Assembly (NCBI GenBank): GCA_043750035.1
Contig: JAYVCI010000030.1
Location: forward strand, 1 to 11,692
Source of the DNA: CANJUD01 sp043750035
GTDB lineage: Bacteria > Bacteroidota > Bacteroidia > UKL13-3
Direction: 5' to 3'
DNA length: 11,692 bases
In this document: piece by piece, positions 1 through 9,300 of the stretch
Layout: each line of letters begins with the position of its first letter
Numbering within the stretch: position 1 is the stretch's first letter
The notes under the pieces: model-generated
Told to the model about the DNA's origin: nothing
The model's input: only the letters and a program-made list of their open reading frames with translations
Database searches by the model: none
Program-made: the position numbers and the translations under genes

Positions 1-1893
1 TTTGATGCTAGGGTGCGAAAAGGATTAGGAATTGCAGTAAATCTATCAGCCACAGCAGCACAAGCACAGCTTAATTTTGAAGCACCCACAGCTAACACAG
101 AAAACGAAGGTGTTGAATATGTGTGCGAACTCAAATTCGACGGATTGAGCATCAGCCTCACCTACGAAAACGGAAAACTACAAAGAGCCGTTACCCGGGG
201 CGATGGTACCCAAGGCGATGATGTGACCACCAATGTAAAAACCATCCGCAGCATCCCGTTGCATTTGCAAAAAGGCAATTGGCCACAAACTTTTGAAATA
301 CGCGGAGAAGTATTCATGCACCGCAAAACTTTTGACAGATTGAATGAGGAATATGCGGCTGAGCTGCGAGAGAAAGGATTGGACGAAGAAGAAATAAAAG
401 AAAAGCTATATAAGAACCCACGAAACTTTGCCAGCGGTACACTTAAAATGCAGGACAGTGCTGAGGTGGCCAAACGCCCGCTCGATGCGTTTCTATACTT
501 CTTATATATTGATGATAATCCATTTGACAACCATATACAAAGTTTGCAAGCCGCTGCCGATTGGGGTTTCAAAGTATCAGACCATGCAACAGTGTGCAAA
601 AACTTAAATGATATATATAAGTTTATCGATTATTGGGATAAGGAACGCCATAATTTGAGTTACGAAATTGATGGCGTGGTAATAAAAGTGAACGATTATC
701 ACCAACAAGAAGAGCTGGGTTTTACCGCCAAAATTCCGCGTTGGGCTATATCCTATAAGTTTAAAGCGGAGAGTGTTTCCACCATTCTGGAAAAAATAAC
801 GTACCAAGTAGGCCGAACAGGATCAATAACTCCCGTTGCCAATTTAAAACCTGTACAACTTGCAGGCACTACTGTTAAGAGAGCATCACTGCATAATGCC
901 AACGAAATTGAGCGATTGGATTTGCGTGAGGGCGATACCGTTTATGTAGAAAAGGGCGGTGAAATTATTCCCAAAATTACGGGTGTTGATTTATCGAAAA
1001 GAAAAAACGACCACCCACATATATATATAACACATTGCCCTGAGTGTGGAACTGAACTGATAAGAAAAGATGGGGAAGCCAATCACTATTGCCCCAATGA
1101 GAATAGTTGTCCGCCGCAGATAGTAGGGAAGATAGAACATTTTATTGGTCGTAAAGCTATGGATATTGATAGCCTGGGTGGCGAAACCGTGGAAGGATTA
1201 TATAAAAAAGGATTGATACAAAGTGCCGCCGACTTATATAGTCTCACGTATGATAAACTAATAGGGCTTGAGTTTGAAACAACTCCCTCTCCTTTGGAAA
1301 GGGGGCAAGAGGGTGAGGTCAAGAAACGCTCACTACAGGATAAATCCGTTCAAAATATTTTGGCAGGGATTGAGCAATCGAAGCAGATACCTTTTGAGAG
1401 ATTGTTGTTCGGCTTAGGAATTCGTATGGTAGGAGAAACAGTAGCGAAAAAGTTGGCAAAAGCCTTTGGTGATATCCACAAATTATCGGAAGTAAGCGTT
1501 GAGGAAATGATATTGGTGGATGAGATAGGCGATAAGATAGCCGAGAGTGTACATAATTATTTTAGAGACCCCAAAACCAAACACATAATTGATAAACTGA
1601 GCAAAGCAGAAGTTCAATTAAGTATTAAAGAAGACGAGAACCAATCGCCCCAAACAAATATACTGGAAGGTAAAAGTTTTGTGATAAGTGGCGTATTTGC
1701 AAAATACAGTAGAGACGAATTAAAGTGCATGATAGAAAATAACGGCGGAAGAAACGTGGGCAGTATTTCAAAAAGCCTAAATTATTTATTGGCAGGCGAT
1801 AAAATGGGGCCCGAAAAACTAAAGAAAGCCACCGACCTAAGTATTCCCATCATCAGCGAAGATGACTTTGAAAAGATGGTTGGCGGGGAATGA
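1..1893 (+). CDS. ligA: NAD+-dependent DNA ligase LigA, 5'-truncated by the window edge
   Basis: This enzyme seals nicks in duplex DNA using NAD+, joining Okazaki fragments and finishing repair in the cytoplasm. The reading frame is open from base 1 (FDARVRKGLG), which matches LigA just before its adenylation core, so the GTG at 13 is an internal codon and roughly 70-80 N-terminal residues lie outside. The adenylation motif KFDG is present, with its nucleophilic Lys codon at 133-135. Further nucleotidyltransferase motifs are EIRGEVFM (about 295-318), YEIDGVVIKV (about 661-690) and the SYKFKAE segment (about 748-770). The OB-fold region follows. A four-Cys zinc site has Cys codons at 1036, 1045, 1090 and 1108. 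Helix-hairpin-helix repeats (about 1330-1600) and a C-terminal BRCT domain (about 1650-1885) complete the family order. The one oddity is a Pro/Glu/Gly/Arg-rich insert at codons 1282-1317 that coincides with a palindromic DNA element (separate entry). The frame is otherwise intact and the gene is probably functional. Its neighbour downstream is separated by a 577-base gap, so it is not in the same operon. Confidence 0.98.
   Translation, partial: FDARVRKGLGIAVNLSATAAQAQLNFEAPTANTENEGVEYVCELKFDGLSISLTYENGKLQRAVTRGDGTQGDDVTTNVKTIRSIPLHLQKGNWPQTFEIRGEVFMHRKTFDRLNEEYAAELREKGLDEEEIKEKLYKNPRNFASGTLKMQDSAEVAKRPLDAFLYFLYIDDNPFDNHIQSLQAAADWGFKVSDHATVCKNLNDIYKFIDYWDKERHNLSYEIDGVVIKVNDYHQQEELGFTAKIPRWAISYKFKAESVSTILEKITYQVGRTGSITPVANLKPVQLAGTTVKRASLHNANEIERLDLREGDTVYVEKGGEIIPKITGVDLSKRKNDHPHIYITHCPECGTELIRKDGEANHYCPNENSCPPQIVGKIEHFIGRKAMDIDSLGGETVEGLYKKGLIQSAADLYSLTYDKLIGLEFETTPSPLERGQEGEVKKRSLQDKSVQNILAGIEQSKQIPFERLLFGLGIRMVGETVAKKLAKAFGDIHKLSEVSVEEMILVDEIGDKIAESVHNYFRDPKTKHIIDKLSKAEVQLSIKEDENQSPQTNILEGKSFVISGVFAKYSRDELKCMIENNGGRNVGSISKSLNYLLAGDKMGPEKLKKATDLSIPIISEDDFEKMVGGE
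1282..1320 (+). repeat. Palindromic G/C-rich mini-element inserted in frame inside ligA
   Basis: A short imperfect hairpin lies inside the ligA coding frame. CCCTC at 1285-1289 can pair with GAGGG at 1309-1313, and CCTTT at 1291-1295 with AAAGG at 1298-1302. In the ligA frame it reads TPSPLERGQEGEV, placed between the family-like stretches GLEFE and KKRSLQDKSVQNI, where LigA proteins have a variable linker before the helix-hairpin-helix domain. Purine/pyrimidine asymmetry is sharp compared with the flanking A/T-rich codons. From memory, nearly the same nucleotide motif (ctccctctcctttgg followed by aggggg...gggtgagg) recurs in intergenic regions and inside genes of many Bacteroidota. I read it as a small dispersed repeat that landed in a tolerant linker. 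No second copy is visible in this window, so the repeat status rests on recall, not on the sequence alone. Confidence 0.65.
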
Positions 1894-1915
1894 TTCACAA
1901 CCATTCGGGACATTC

Positions 1916-2066
1916 AATATCACGTCCTTACAGGACTTTTGTCAGGGTCATACTCTTTATCTACCGATATTTCGTCCCCATGGGACTTTGCCTATAAGTC
2001 CTGTAGGGACGAAATATCGGTAGAAACAATAATGTAATTTTGAAAGTCCTGTAGGGACGGAATATT
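1916..2066. repeat. Nested cluster of four short inverted repeat units downstream of ligA
   Basis: Four copies of a unit with core AGTCCTGTAGGGACG are arranged symmetrically. Unit A (1916-1939) and unit B (1960-1988) are on the minus strand; unit C (1996-2024) and unit D (2043-2066) are on the plus strand. B and C match at 26 of 29 positions as reverse complements. A and D match at 21 of 24. The spacers A-B and C-D are 20 and 18 bases, so the block is a palindrome of palindromes. Each unit also contains its own small inverted repeat (GTCC...GGAC). There is no open reading frame or transposase. The arrangement resembles REP/BIME-type non-coding repeats. I recall similar units (tcctgtagggacgaaatat) in many Bacteroidota genomes, but that is recall. 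Possible roles are protection of the ligA mRNA 3' end or inert mobile debris. Confidence 0.8.
1960..2024. other. Long hairpin formed by the two central repeat units
   Basis: The arms 1960-1988 and 1996-2024 enclose a 7-base loop (tgcctat). Of 29 possible pairs, 26 are Watson-Crick. In plus-strand RNA two of the three remaining positions become G-U wobbles, leaving a single C/A mismatch. The hairpin is strong, but it is followed by aaacaataatg and not by a T tract, so it does not look like a classical intrinsic terminator. It starts 66 bases after the ligA stop codon, so it would lie in the ligA 3' untranslated region if transcription reads through. Confidence 0.8.
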
Positions 2067-2470
2067 ATCCGCCACATATCGTCGTCTTCGGAATAATTAG
2101 GGAGTGATCAAATCATTTTTCCACAATATAATTAAAATATTGGGTATAAAATGACCCAGTTTAGATTAAAATATCAGAAAAAAACAGGGTGCATTTATTG
2201 AGAAAATATAATTTTAAACAATTGACCTATTGATATTTGAATACCACAATCTGGGTTCACTTAAAAAGTTTTATATATCGTGTGCAACCATAATTTTTAA
2301 CACAGCGTTAAGGCATTTAAAAAGAGGACAAAAACGGGAAATTTCACCAAGAAGTTACAACCTGTTAAAAAATTCTTTTTATTTGTTGCCCCAAAAGCTG
2401 TGTCGCGGTGCAATAAATTTTGATACTGAACAAGTTGACACATTACTCGGATTAAACAAAGAAAAAAACA
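2067..2470. other. AT-rich gene-free leader before the three-gene operon
   Basis: About 400 bases hold no convincing gene. A plus-strand frame beginning at a TTG (2230) runs on into the receptor gene out of frame, but its translation has no family resemblance. A small hairpin can form from 2139-2145 and 2154-2160 (ATTGGGT with ACCCAGT, 8-base loop, one wobble). I looked for the Bacteroidota promoter pattern (TTTG near -33 and TAnnTTTG near -7) and found only one-mismatch -7 candidates at 2232-2239, 2378-2385 and 2415-2422, none with a TTTG at the right spacing. TATAAT occurs at 2127-2132 and 2207-2212, also without a good -35. A promoter must be here or further upstream, but I cannot place it. 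The final bases before the receptor start are A-rich (acaaagaaaaaaaca), as is usual for translation starts in this phylum. Confidence 0.6.
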
Positions 2471-5400
2471 ATGACCATGAAAAAGATTTTCATTCTAGCA
2501 TTAGGTTGCCTTTTATTTACAGGCATCAACGCACAAAGTTCCGATGGCGAAATGCGAGGCATCGTAACCGATGCCAAAACCAAAGCTTCATTGCCCGGTG
2601 TGCAAGTCTCCATATACAAAGAAGGTTCAGAGGCAGGTGCTACCTATACCGATAAGGTGGGTGGATTTAGTTTCAAACCCCTTACGCCAGGCGATTATAT
2701 TGTTATTTATACTTTAAAGGGCTATGACACAGATAGCTTTAGCTTAAAAGTTTCTGTTGGAGTAATAGCTTTTGCAGACTATGAAATGAATGCTCTCATT
2801 AAAGATGAAGTTATTATGCCAGGATTCACTAAAAAAGATAAAAAAGATAAAAGGCCACCCTTGATACCTAGAGACGGAAATGGAACTACTTTCGATGTAA
2901 AAACTATTAGTAGTCTTGGAGGTAACCGAGATGTCACTGCTTTTGCAGCGAGAGGTACTGGTTTTGGAGGTGGTATTGGAAATATAGGAGGTGCCCGTGG
3001 TAATGGCAATATTGTTTTTATTGATGGTGTTCGTTCTAATAGTCCAATACCCCGTGGCAGTATAGATCAAGTACAGGTATTGGTGGGTGGCATACCTGCC
3101 ATGTACGGAGACTTTACCGGGGGTGTAGTAAATTATACCTTAAAAGGTCCTTCGCGTGTAACGCATGGCGGCATAGAAGTAATTACATCCAAACTTACCG
3201 ACCCCTATAATTACAATTTGGTTGAAGGATATTTGCAAGGGCCGCTATGGATAAGGAACAAGCGGAAAAAAACCGAGCAAGTTGTTCTGGGTTATTCCAT
3301 AGGTGGCAATTACACATACATAAAGGACGCAAGCCCAAGTGCTATTGGAAACTGGTATTTGAAAGATGATGTATTGAAAAGGATAGAACAAACACCTTTG
3401 CTGCCATCTAAACTAGGCACAGGTGGTTATATGAACACTGCTGAATTTGTAACCAAAGACGATATGGTGAACGACAAGGCACGCCGCAATTCCCCCAGTT
3501 ATAGCTATAACTTAAACGGAGCCTTGAAATTCCAGCCTACCAAAAAAGTTAGAATTGATTTGGGTGGTTTTTATTCCTATAGAGATGCTATCAATTACAG
3601 TCTTGGTAATACCTTATTTAATTATTCGCAGAATAACCACTCTACAGGCAGCACCATTACAGGTTATGTAAAGTTTACCCATACCCTAAAAAGTGCTGAA
3701 AAGAAAAAAGGGGATGAAGATGAAAGTAAATCCATCGTGAGCAATGCCTATTACCAAATTAGGTTGGATTACACACAGGCCAACAACCTTACCCTGGATG
3801 CCACACATAAAGATAAAATTTTTGATTACGGGTATATTGGCTCATTTACTAGCAAACGTGCCCCGAACTACGAGTTAATAGGAGGTGGAGTAAATGCCCC
3901 CAAGCAGCAATTCAAAACCAATATTAATGGACATGATACCACTATATCCATAAGCACCTACTATCAGCAAGCAGGCTATTCCGATACCGCTGTTTGGTTT
4001 GTCCCCGATGCACAAAATCGCAACGCTGTGCGGGCAAATTATACCAAAAATTATTATGCCTACCAGGAACAACTTGGTCGCAGAGTGTTTAACCTAGACC
4101 AGATAAGGTCGAACCTGGCACTTCTTAATGGCGATAACCCTAATAGCGTTTACTCTATGTGGAGCAATGTGGGTTCTCCCGGTTCGGGCTATGGCAAATC
4201 GCAAAGTGAGATATATACTTTGTTTGCCATGAGTGAAATTACTTTGCAAAGCAAGCGTGACCCCAATAAAAAGCATGACCTTCAATTTGGTATTATATAC
4301 GAGCAGCGTTTCTCACGCCAGTGGAATATAACAGCCTCCAACGGAAACGCTACCACGACTGCACTATGGTCTTTGATGAGGCAGCTTGGCAAACAAGCTG
4401 AACCCACACTCGATCGCTCTAACCCTGATTTACGATTTGATGCAAATGGTGTTTTCCAAGATACTGTGTATTACAATTCTGTAGTAAGGAGTGAAGGTGT
4501 GTTTACCGGTAACCTGCGTAAACACTTGATGGATGTGGGGGCAAAAGATTACAATGGCAACCCTATAGGACCCAATTCTTATCTGGATGTGGACATGTAT
4601 GGGCCTGAGCATTATAAACTGGATTATTTTAGTCCCGATGAATTGCTCAACAATGGCAATTCTTATATCAATTATTTTGGCTACGATTATTTGGGCAAGA
4701 AACTAAAAGGTAACAAACCAAGTTTTGCTGATTTCTTCAATGATTCGGCAAAACGCACCATTGGAGCTTTCCAGCCTATTTACCAATCGGCCTTTATACA
4801 GGACAAGTTTGCATTTAAAGAACTGATTTTCCGCGTGGGTCTTCGTATTGACCAATACGATGCCAACCAATCTGTATTGAAAGACCCTTTTTGCCTATAT
4901 CCTGCTAAATCGGTAAGAGAAGTAAGGGCAGAAAACAGCAAGTTGTCAGCACAGTTAAACTCCCAAATGGATGATGATGCAGTGGTTTATGTAAATGACA
5001 TAGAAAACCCCACTTCTATTTTGGGCTACCGTGCCAGTAACCAAAATAGTAACCTAACCAAATGGTACGACGAGAATGGTTTACAATTAAACGACCCTAC
5101 AGTATTAGCTAACGATCGCAGAAACTCATCGGGACGTATTGCTCCCTATTTGGTTGACAATAACCCCAAACAAAAATTAACCGTTAATTCTTTCCAGGCA
5201 TACCGCCCCAAGTTGTACTTTATGCCCCGTATTTGGTTCAAATTCCCAATAAACGACGAGTCACAGTTTTTTGTAAACTATGATGTATTGACCCAAAGGC
5301 CGCCCGAAGGTGTAGTGGCCACCGTGGATGATTATTACTTTTTACAACAGCGTTCTACCGAGGTTATCAATAACCCTGCATTGAAACCTGTGCGTAAAAC

Positions 5401-6307
5401 AGACTATGAACTGGGTTTCAAACAACAAATTTCAAACAATTCAGCACTAAGCCTTACTGCATCTTATAGCGAAATGCGTGACTTGGTTCAGCTTTTTAAA
5501 TACAACCAAGCCTATCCAATAAGTTACACCACTTTTGGCAACCTCGACTTTGGAACTGTAAAAAGTTTCCGTGTAGAATATGAAATCAGAGACGCAGGCC
5601 CAAATAAAAACATCAATCTTTCTGCCAATTATATGTTGCAGTTTGCTGATGGTACGGGCTCAAACGCAGCTTCTAGCCAATCGTTGCTTAATGCAGGCCA
5701 GCCCAATCTTCGCACTTTGTTCCCTTTGGATTACGATACCAGGCATAATATTAAGGGAATTTTCGATTTCCATTATAATGATAAAGACGGCCCCAAAATT
5801 AAAGGTGGTAAGGATGCCAATGGCAAAGCCACAGATATATACCCCTTGCAAAATGCAGGTGTAAACTTTACCTTCCAGGCACAAAGCGGTACTCCCTATA
5901 CTTCAAACTCTCAACCCATTAACGAGGGACAAGCAGGTGTGGTGCAGCGTTCACAAATTAGGGGCACGGTAAACGGTTCGCGTAACCCATGGAGGTACTT
6001 AATTGATCTGACCATAGATAAAACAGTATTAATTAAAAGTACAGGTGAAAAGAAGAAAGCCCCAAAAGCTGTGAATGTATATTTATGGATAAACAATATA
6101 TTCAATATACAAAACATTACCCGAGTTTATCGCTACACAGGTTCGGCCAGTGATGATGGTTATCTTTCTTCAGAAATTGGTCGTAAAGCTGCGGCCACTG
6201 CCAACTCAGCACAATCGTTCACCGATTTGTATAATGTCCGCGTAAATAGCCCTGCTAATTATTACAATCCCAGGTTGTTCAGGATCGGTCTAAAATATAA
6301 TTTCTAA
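2471..6307 (+). CDS. TonB-dependent-receptor-like outer-membrane protein with N-terminal carboxypeptidase-regulatory-like domain
   Basis: The 1278-residue product is built like a Bacteroidota TonB-dependent receptor. Residues 1-21 are a signal peptide (Lys-Lys, hydrophobic core, likely cleavage at INA|QS). Residues 24-110 form a CarboxypepD_reg-like beta-sandwich (GIVTDAKTKASLPGVQV, then GGFSFKPLTPGDY). DEVIM at 112-116 could be a TonB box. A Lys-rich linker (121-128) leads to a plug domain at about 141-228, with the family-typical stretches IVFIDGVRSNSPIP, IDQVQVLVGGIPAMYGDFTGG and LKGPS. The rest is a large beta barrel ending in RLFRIGLKYNF, with the terminal Phe expected for outer-membrane insertion. 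The plug is unusually Gly-rich at 161-180. The length exceeds many siderophore receptors, as is common for Bacteroidota polymer or protein transporters, but no SusD partner follows. Two start codons lie close together (ATG at 2471 and 2477). The second gives the cleaner signal peptide MKKIFILALG, so the start may be 2477. It is the first gene of the operon. The transported substrate is not predictable. Confidence 0.92.
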   Translation: MTMKKIFILALGCLLFTGINAQSSDGEMRGIVTDAKTKASLPGVQVSIYKEGSEAGATYTDKVGGFSFKPLTPGDYIVIYTLKGYDTDSFSLKVSVGVIAFADYEMNALIKDEVIMPGFTKKDKKDKRPPLIPRDGNGTTFDVKTISSLGGNRDVTAFAARGTGFGGGIGNIGGARGNGNIVFIDGVRSNSPIPRGSIDQVQVLVGGIPAMYGDFTGGVVNYTLKGPSRVTHGGIEVITSKLTDPYNYNLVEGYLQGPLWIRNKRKKTEQVVLGYSIGGNYTYIKDASPSAIGNWYLKDDVLKRIEQTPLLPSKLGTGGYMNTAEFVTKDDMVNDKARRNSPSYSYNLNGALKFQPTKKVRIDLGGFYSYRDAINYSLGNTLFNYSQNNHSTGSTITGYVKFTHTLKSAEKKKGDEDESKSIVSNAYYQIRLDYTQANNLTLDATHKDKIFDYGYIGSFTSKRAPNYELIGGGVNAPKQQFKTNINGHDTTISISTYYQQAGYSDTAVWFVPDAQNRNAVRANYTKNYYAYQEQLGRRVFNLDQIRSNLALLNGDNPNSVYSMWSNVGSPGSGYGKSQSEIYTLFAMSEITLQSKRDPNKKHDLQFGIIYEQRFSRQWNITASNGNATTTALWSLMRQLGKQAEPTLDRSNPDLRFDANGVFQDTVYYNSVVRSEGVFTGNLRKHLMDVGAKDYNGNPIGPNSYLDVDMYGPEHYKLDYFSPDELLNNGNSYINYFGYDYLGKKLKGNKPSFADFFNDSAKRTIGAFQPIYQSAFIQDKFAFKELIFRVGLRIDQYDANQSVLKDPFCLYPAKSVREVRAENSKLSAQLNSQMDDDAVVYVNDIENPTSILGYRASNQNSNLTKWYDENGLQLNDPTVLANDRRNSSGRIAPYLVDNNPKQKLTVNSFQAYRPKLYFMPRIWFKFPINDESQFFVNYDVLTQRPPEGVVATVDDYYFLQQRSTEVINNPALKPVRKTDYELGFKQQISNNSALSLTASYSEMRDLVQLFKYNQAYPISYTTFGNLDFGTVKSFRVEYEIRDAGPNKNINLSANYMLQFADGTGSNAASSQSLLNAGQPNLRTLFPLDYDTRHNIKGIFDFHYNDKDGPKIKGGKDANGKATDIYPLQNAGVNFTFQAQSGTPYTSNSQPINEGQAGVVQRSQIRGTVNGSRNPWRYLIDLTIDKTVLIKSTGEKKKAPKAVNVYLWINNIFNIQNITRVYRYTGSASDDGYLSSEIGRKAAATANSAQSFTDLYNVRVNSPANYYNPRLFRIGLKYNF

Positions 6308-6333
6308 TTAAAAATATTAAACACAAAAAGGTT

Positions 6334-9300
6334 ATGAAAATCACGAATATATTTATCAAGCAAAGCAAATGGTTGCTCGCAGCATTATTAGTAGGTGTGG
6401 TGGGAAATGTGTCGCAAGCCCGCGAAATAATAGGTACGCCCCCATCGCATGTTGACAATAATTTGTTCCGCACCATGGCCGTTGGTTGTAAAGCACCCAC
6501 TGCTCAGGTAGATCTGGACATCAACAATGTACGTACCACCATCCTGAACGGTGGCGACATGTGGTGGAACCTGATAAGTGCCAAGTATGAAGTACCCAAA
6601 ATAACCGATCCCAATGGCATTCGCAAGCACTCCATATTTGCTGGGTCACTATGGATAGGTGGGGTAGATGCGGGTAATAACTTAAAACTCGCAGCTATGA
6701 CTTATCGCCAAAATGGTATAGATTTTTTTGCAGGTGCTATAGACTCTGTATCTTCTCTTACCTCATCAGCTAAAATTGCCCCTGAACGCTGTGAATATTA
6801 TGATAAGGTATATAAAGTTACCCGCGAAGAAATAGATCTTTTTATAAAAGACCCTAATTCCAACCTTACCAAAGCTATATTAGACTGGCCGGGTAATGGG
6901 AATATAGGCTATGGAGAAGAATTTTACATGGCTCCTTATATTAATATGTCAGGAGGGCCGGAATACAATCCCACACAGGGCGATTATCCCGATGTGAAAG
7001 GCGACCAGGCATTGTGGTTTGTATATAATGATATCGGTAATATACATTCCGAAACACAAGGTGTGCCCATTGGGCTGCAGCTTAAAACAACAGCTTTTGC
7101 TTTTACTACCAATGATGAAATAAATAATATGACCTTTTATTCCACTGAAATAACAAATTACGGCGAACCTGTAAAAGATTGTTATTTTGGGCAATGGATT
7201 GACCCTGACTTGGGTAACTATTCCGATGACTATGTAGGTTGTGATGAATCAAGAAACTTGGGCTATTGTTACAATGGCGATGATAATGACGAGGGGATTT
7301 TAGGCTATGGTTTAAATCCACCTACTGTTGGGTTAGATTTTTTTAGAGGCCCTAAAGATGAGAACGGTTTGGAATTGCCATTGTTTGCATTTATGTATTA
7401 TAACAATGATTTTAGTGTGATAGGCAACCCTACCAAACCCCTGCATTATTATAACTACCTCAGGGCACTTTGGCAAGACGGGCAGCATGTAACCACGGGA
7501 GGCAATGGCCGAGGAGGTTCAACCCCCTATAATTTTATGTTTAATGGAGACCCGGTAAATAATTCGGGATGGACTGAAAAAAATGCAGGAAATACCCCAG
7601 CCGACCGTAGATTTCTACAAAGTGCCGGCCCGCTTACCTTAAAAACAGGTGCACGCAATGAAGTTACCATTGGTGCTGTGTGGGCAAGAAGCAGCATTGG
7701 TGGTGCCACAGGTTCACTCAGCTTGCTTAGAATTGCCGATGATAAAGCCCAATTGCTTTTTGACAATAATTTTAAATTGATTGATGGCCCAAGGTCGCCA
7801 GATTTAAGTATAAAAGAATATGACAATGAACTAATAGTAACACTTGAAAAAACAGATGAGAGTGAGAATTATAGAGGAGCGGTGAGAAATTCATTTTCGA
7901 GAGACCCCAAAGATAGTTTTATATATAAATATCAGGGGTATCAAATATATCAGTTGAAAGATGCTGGAGTTACCACCGGCGATTTGGATAATATTGAAAA
8001 GGCTAGGATTGTAAGACAAATGGACGTGCAGGATGATGTTACACAATTAATAAATAGGTATTTCGATCCTGTTGTTAGCCAAGTAGTACCTATCTCAAAA
8101 GTAATAGGAAATAATGCGGGTATTATACATTCGTTTAGTGTAAAGGAAGATTTATTTGCCACGGGCGACAAACGCTTGGTTAATTTCAAACAATACCATT
8201 TTATGGTAATTGCCTATGCTAATTTAACCAACGATACTAAAAATCAAAATGGAGAAAAATATCTAGCTGGTCGGCTCAATGTAAAGCGTTACACAGCTAT
8301 CCCACATAAACCAGACCCGACAAGCAGTGGTTCAAAAATTAATTCATTATATGGTTCAGGCCCAATGATAAAACGTATAGAAGGACAAGGTAACGGTGGC
8401 AATTCTCTTGAATTAACCAAAGCATCTATGGAACAAATATTACGTGATGGCAAAATGGAATTCCCTACCTATACCAATGGCTATGGCCCAATAAAAGTAA
8501 CTGTAATTGACCCCTTGAAAGTACCCAAAGCAGATTTTGAATTTATTATAAAAGATATACCCAAAGTGGTGGTTAATCCAACTAATGTTTTAACCGATAC
8601 TGCTATATGGATTCTCTACAATAAAACTACACTTAAAGAAACTTATTCTAATAATACACTCAAAAAATTCAATGAGCAGATTATCAAAGAATATGGCTTC
8701 TCTATTAGTATGAAACAGCCCAATCAGCCTGGGGTAAATGATAATATAGACAAAACTTATGGGGCTATAGAATCATCAGTAGAATTTAGCGACCCCACGC
8801 GTAAATGGTTAACGGGTGTGAAAGATGTAGATGGTAGTCCTACTAGCAATTGGATTCGTTCAGGTGTAGTAGGAGGTGGTGCAACAAATTATGGGATTGA
8901 TGCTCAGTGTGGTTTTAATGACGCTTCAAAATATACCTATGATTTTGCGAAATGCGGGATAACTGCCTTGGATGCTGATCCATTGGATCCCTATGAAAAT
9001 TATGAAAAAATATGTGATGGTAGAATGGCACCTTATAAACTATGTTCGAGAGCGGCAAGAAATGCAGCAGGAGATAATACTTATGGGCCTGCTTTTGAAG
9101 GCTCAAGTGTGTCAAGCAAAAGCGAAAACTCAATGGCAAACATACCCAGTATAGATCTGGTACTTACGCCAGACCAAAGCAAATGGACCCGTTGTGTGGT
9201 AGTAGAAATGAGCGAAGACCCAGCATTAGCTGAGGGAAATAGATTAAAATGGAGTATGCGTGACCACGCATCGTGGACCGGACGCATGGTTAAAGACCCT

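Noticed and set aside
13..15. GTG at 13 as the start codon of the ligase
   Set aside because: The frame is open to base 1 and the four preceding codons (FDAR) continue the LigA family sequence, so the gene begins outside the window.
2151..2201. 16-codon ATG frame in the leader as a possible leader peptide
   Set aside because: It has no amino-acid run suggesting attenuation and no A-rich start context that sets it apart; in AT-rich DNA such short frames are expected by chance.
2435..2457. TTGACA at 2435-2440 with attaaac downstream as a sigma-70-type promoter
   Set aside because: The spacing to the AT-rich segment is only about 10 bases and Bacteroidota primary promoters use a different consensus.
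2498..2509. ALGC near the receptor N-terminus as a lipoprotein cleavage site
   Set aside because: The hydrophobic stretch before the Cys is too short and continues past it (LLFTGINA), so cleavage at INA|QS by signal peptidase I is more likely.
2230..2655. 141-codon plus-strand frame from a TTG upstream of and overlapping the receptor gene
   Set aside because: It overlaps the receptor's signal peptide and N-terminal domain in another frame, and its translation shows no family-like pattern.
2744..3070. Minus-strand open frames across the receptor and giant-protein genes
   Set aside because: They lie wholly within well-supported plus-strand genes, and their translations are low-complexity or without family resemblance.
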